8,098 nucleotides of DNA from Gammaproteobacteria bacterium (lineage in GTDB: Bacteria > Gemmatimonadota > Gemmatimonadetes > Longimicrobiales > Gaopeijiaceae): NCBI GenBank assembly GCA_024638345.1, contig JAHEKL010000112.1, forward strand, positions 1-8,098. Reading direction: 5' to 3'. Made by a program: the position numbers and the translations under genes. Positions within the stretch are counted from its first letter, which is position 1; every line of letters starts with the position of its first letter. The notes under the pieces were generated by a model. That model was not told the DNA's origin, made no database searches, and saw only the letters and a list, made by a program, of their open reading frames with translations. Shown one piece after another: positions 5,793 to 8,098 of this stretch.

Positions 5793-6900
5793 CTCCCCCC
5801 CTCGGTTCGACCCTTTCTCTCCCCGGCCCGGTCACTGGTTCCGACTGGACGACAGGAATCCGAGCGCGAACCCGTGTGCCGTGACCAGGGGCGGAGTCCA
5901 GCTCGAGGATCCCGCCGGCAATCTGAGCCCGCTCCTCCATTCCGACCAATCCCAAGCCACCGCCCGCTTCCCCGGTGCGGGCAAGATCGAAGCCCACGCC
6001 GTCGTCCTCGATCTCCAGAACGATCTCGTCGCTCGATTCGCCGGAGTGCATGGCCAACCTCACGTGCTGGGCCGCTCCGTGGCGAGCCGCGTTCGAGAGC
6101 GCTTCCTGAGCGATCCGATACACCACCAGGCTTTGCTCCGGTGAGAGCCAGGACTCGGAGCCATCGAAGCTGAGCTCCACGCTTCTCCTGGCGAATCTCG
6201 TCCGCGCGAAGGACCGGAGGGCCGCAGCGAGCCCCACGTCCTCCAGCTCGGGCGGGCGAAGTCCCCGGGCGATCCGACGAACGCCGTCGACGATGTCGGT
6301 TACGCGCGCCCTCAAACCGGAGATCTCCTCGGCTCCGGGTCGGTCTCCCAGACGCTTCTCCAAGACGGCCAATTCCATGAGGAGCGCTGCCAATGACTGC
6401 GCCGTTTCGTCGTGAAGCTCGCGGGCGATACGACGCCGCTCCTCCTCGGCCGCGTTCAAAGCTGCGATGCCGAAGCCCTTGAGCCTCTTACGCTCCGTCA
6501 GGTCTCGGACGACCGCGATGATGGTGTCCGCACCCGAGGACCTCATGGGGCTGAGCGAGATCTCCACGGGAACCCGCACGCCGTCTCGTCGGACTCCCTC
6601 CAGCTCGAGCCCGATGCCCATGGGGCGCGGGTCGGGACTATTCACGTAACCCGAGCGATGGCTCCGGTGGGTTTCCTGGAGCGCGGCGGGAACGAGAATC
6701 TCGACGGGCTGCCCGACGAGCTCGCTGGCCTCGTACCCGAACAGACGAAGCGCCTGCGGGTTTGCCCGAACGATGGTGCCACTGGAGTCGACCAGAAGAA
6801 TGCCGTCCGGGGCGGCTTCGAAGACCGCGCGATCATCCGCGGAGGGTCGATGGGACAAGTGGGACCCGGAGCCGGTCGGTGGGAAGAGGATGGGGGGCAA
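5785..6900 (-). CDS. Soluble PAS sensor histidine kinase (HisKA_3 type)
   Basis: The protein has 371 residues. A PAS domain spans about 22-136 (VFEAAPDGILLVDSSG, then FGYEASELVGQ and AVVRDLTERKR). A HisKA_3 dimerisation and phosphotransfer region follows, with RRRIARELHDE carrying phosphoacceptor His163. The HATPase domain (about 255-350) has the N box EALSNAARHG (Asn270), G1 EDDGVGFD (298-305) and G2 GGGLGLVGMEERA (313-325). No membrane segment or signal peptide is visible, so it should sense a cytosolic signal, perhaps redox or a small ligand through PAS; no cofactor residues can be assigned. It pairs with the overlapping response regulator gene. The start is uncertain: the TTG at 6900 is the most upstream start in frame and has no clear ribosome binding site, and the TTG at 6858 is an alternative. 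Both precede the PAS domain. The gene begins 58 nt after the upstream gene, so co-transcription is plausible. Confidence 0.92.
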   Translation of the reverse strand: MPPILFPPTGSGSHLSHRPSADDRAVFEAAPDGILLVDSSGTIVRANPQALRLFGYEASELVGQPVEILVPAALQETHRSHRSGYVNSPDPRPMGIGLELEGVRRDGVRVPVEISLSPMRSSGADTIIAVVRDLTERKRLKGFGIAALNAAEEERRRIARELHDETAQSLAALLMELAVLEKRLGDRPGAEEISGLRARVTDIVDGVRRIARGLRPPELEDVGLAAALRSFARTRFARRSVELSFDGSESWLSPEQSLVVYRIAQEALSNAARHGAAQHVRLAMHSGESSDEIVLEIEDDGVGFDLARTGEAGGGLGLVGMEERAQIAGGILELDSAPGHGTRVRARIPVVQSEPVTGPGRERVEPRGGDG

Positions 6901-6958
6901 CGAGTCGTTGCCGCCGAGAAGATGCCCCGGGGTCCCGTGGCGGGCAAGACTCGTGATG

Positions 6959-7672
6959 TCAGCTCGCGGCTTGATCGATCTCCCGAAGCAGACGCCAGGC
7001 CGGGTTCCCTCCCGTTGGCCAAAGAAGTCGGTCCGAGATTCGGTTGAGGGCGATTCTCACGCGGCGGAAGCGCTTTGCGACGAAGCGGAAGACCGGCACC
7101 AGCTCGAGGTCTTTCGCCTCTCGGGCGGTTGCCGCTCTGGAGAACCCGGACGCGCCCATACGCTCGTAGTATTCGAGCGGCGGCGCCCCGCGCCTCCACT
7201 CCTTGGCTTCGATGTGCTGGGGGAAGAGACCCGCGAGCCACAGGGAGAAGTTGCCGAGGTGTGTGTCGAACAGGAAGCGCCTGCGGTCGTCTCCCTCGTC
7301 CCTCTTCATCACGATGTCGACCAGGTAGTGGAGCTCCTCCCCGTCGCGCTCCGCGCGGTAAGCGCTGCGCTCCTCACCGAACCGGACGACGATACAGGCC
7401 ACGTAATCCGCGACGGACCGGCTCTCGATCCCTCCTTCTAGAAGGGCCTGACGGACGAGTACATAGGCGATCATCTCCGGAGGCACCGACACCTCGGGGC
7501 TGGTCAGCAGGGCGTTTCGGGTGCGGGGATCGTCCAGAAGCACGTCGAGCCCTCCGTCCCGCAGGCGCTCGCTGGCCGCACGAATCAGATCATCGTCCTG
7601 GCCGCCCAGGAGATACACGAGCTGCTGGGCGTCCTGCCGCCCGAAGGATGCTCGAATCGTCGGTACGATCAT
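6959..7672 (-). CDS. Conserved-looking cytosolic protein of unknown function
   Basis: The protein has 237 residues, with no signal peptide, membrane helix or recognised enzyme motif. Secondary structure looks mostly helical. Its most family-like stretch runs from LFDTHLGNFSLW (134-145) through LAGLFPQHIE to APPLEYYERMGASGFSRAA (163-181). The C-terminus is basic (RFVAKRFRRVRIALNRISDRLLW, 195-217), which could contact nucleic acid or membrane, though this is speculation. Acidic residues cluster around DEGDD at 125-129. I recall comparable sequences only as hypothetical proteins. The ATG at 7672 is chosen because GGAGGAGGAG lies 4 nt upstream. The frame is open to 7750, but that extension (Arg-rich, no ribosome binding site) includes the ribosome binding site itself. 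It lies 58 nt before the kinase gene on the same strand, so it may belong to that transcript and could act in the same pathway. Confidence 0.8.
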   Translation of the reverse strand: MIVPTIRASFGRQDAQQLVYLLGGQDDDLIRAASERLRDGGLDVLLDDPRTRNALLTSPEVSVPPEMIAYVLVRQALLEGGIESRSVADYVACIVVRFGEERSAYRAERDGEELHYLVDIVMKRDEGDDRRRFLFDTHLGNFSLWLAGLFPQHIEAKEWRRGAPPLEYYERMGASGFSRAATAREAKDLELVPVFRFVAKRFRRVRIALNRISDRLLWPTGGNPAWRLLREIDQAAS

Positions 7673-7676
7673 CACG

Positions 7677-7686
7677 CTCCTCCTCC
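7677..7686 (-). promoter_or_regulatory. Ribosome binding site that sets the start of the 237-residue protein
   Basis: GGAGGAGGAG on the minus strand lies 4 nt before the ATG at 7670-7672. It is the strongest Shine-Dalgarno sequence in the window and excludes the longer frame that starts at 7750. Confidence 0.6.
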
Positions 7687-7789
7687 GGTGTCGCCAAGGG
7701 AGAAACCGGCCGCCGGCTACAGATGTTTCTAGTCTGGAGTTCGACTGCAAGTTCCGGGCGCAACCACACGGGAGGGGCTGGCCGAGGAG

Positions 7790-7803
7790 GCGGGGGGCCC
7801 CGC
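7790..7803 (-). terminator. GC-only hairpin after the acyl-CoA ligase stop, weak terminator candidate
   Basis: GCGGGG (7790-7795) and CCCCGC (7798-7803) are perfect arms; with a realistic loop about five pairs form. It starts about 4 nt after the TAG stop on the transcribed strand. No U-run follows (CTCCTCGG), so it may be a 3'-end structure or chance in GC-rich DNA. Confidence 0.25.
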
Positions 7804-7807
7804 AAGC

Positions 7808-8098
7808 CTAATCCGTGGGTGGGTATCCGAGCCCGTGAAGACACGCAGCGATTTCGGGCAGGATCGCAGGGTCGTCGATGGTGGGAGGCACGGCGTGTTC
7901 GACCCCGTCGGCCATCTTCTTGATGGTGCCGCGGAGGATCTTGCCGGATCGTGTCTTGGGAAGCCGGTTGACCACGGCCGCGATCTTGAACGAGGCGACC
8001 GGTCCGATGCGTTCTCTGACTAGCCCGACCAGCTCTACGACGACGTCGCCGTGAACTCGACGGACGCCGGACTTCAGGACCACGAGTCCGATGGGCAC
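7808..8098 (-). CDS. prpE: Propionyl-CoA synthetase-type acyl-CoA ligase, C-terminal fragment
   Basis: This is the last 96 residues of an AMP-forming acyl-CoA synthetase; the gene continues past the right edge, so the first codon (GTG) is internal. The C-terminal lid domain shows VGLVRERIGPVASFK and then LPKTRSGKILRGTIKK (46-61). Lys53 is the conserved catalytic lysine of the A10 motif needed for the adenylation half-reaction. The tail ADGVEHAVPPTIDDPAIL is more like propionyl-CoA synthetases (PrpE/ACSS3 group) than acetyl-CoA synthetases, where the motif is followed by a shorter, different end. The enzyme activates a short-chain acid, probably propionate, with ATP and CoA in the cytosol. The gene ends in TAG at 7808-7810, 135 nt before the next gene. 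The family is sure; propionate rather than acetate preference is likely but rests on the tail only. Confidence 0.85.
   Translation of the reverse strand: MPIGLVVLKSGVRRVHGDVVVELVGLVRERIGPVASFKIAAVVNRLPKTRSGKILRGTIKKMADGVEHAVPPTIDDPAILPEIAACLHGLGYPPTD

Noticed and set aside
5187..6173. A 328-residue open frame on the plus strand across the kinase and regulator genes
   Set aside because: It lies wholly antisense to two genes with complete catalytic motifs. Its translation is Arg- and Pro-rich with no domain, as expected from the opposite strand of GC-rich coding DNA.
7673..7750. N-terminal extension of the 237-residue protein to a start at 7750
   Set aside because: The extension is Arg-rich and lacks a ribosome binding site, while a very strong one lies just before the ATG at 7672.
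7075..7923. A 282-residue plus-strand open frame over the 237-residue protein and the acyl-CoA ligase tail
   Set aside because: It is antisense to recognised coding sequence, has extreme Arg/Gly/Pro composition and crosses an intergenic gap.

Overview
This is a GC-rich bacterial window in which all seven well-supported genes read on the minus strand. A fragment of another gene enters from the left on the plus strand. Several features fit Gemmatimonadota or a similar soil or marine phylum: a lipoprotein whose N-terminus runs Cys-Ser-Gly-Ser-Asp-Ser-Thr-Gly-Pro, a secreted DUF4159 protein, and a haem/copper monooxygenase-like protein with a small secreted partner. This assignment rests on recalled family habits, not on a marker gene. 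I see no rRNA, tRNA, CRISPR array, insertion sequence or phage gene.

The layout, read right to left in the direction of transcription, is as follows. (1) The C-terminal end of a propionyl-CoA synthetase-type acyl-CoA ligase is cut by the window edge. (2) Next comes an uncharacterised 237-residue cytosolic protein with a strong ribosome binding site. (3) A two-component pair follows: a soluble PAS histidine kinase of the NarX/DegS type overlaps a NarL/FixJ-type response regulator by 8 nt. (4) A 212-nt gap holds a perfect 9+1+9 palindrome, TGTAGGGAA-A-TTCCCTACA. (5) A two-gene unit follows, coupled by an ATGA overlap. It encodes an exported protein with a cytochrome c motif and the full set of copper ligands of a peptidylglycine monooxygenase-like enzyme, then a secreted beta-rich protein of unknown function. 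It closes with a strong hairpin. (6) A lipoprotein with a TolB-like six-bladed propeller follows. (7) Last is a secreted DUF4159 protein, after a 254-nt gap. A plus-strand gene tail converges on it at the left edge.

The most interesting part is the centre. A two-component system is followed directly by a symmetrical operator-like site and then by a periplasmic haem/copper oxidoreductase operon. The simplest reading, which is inference, is that the response regulator binds the palindrome and controls the oxidoreductase operon. The partner protein and the 237-residue protein are the two least understood genes here.
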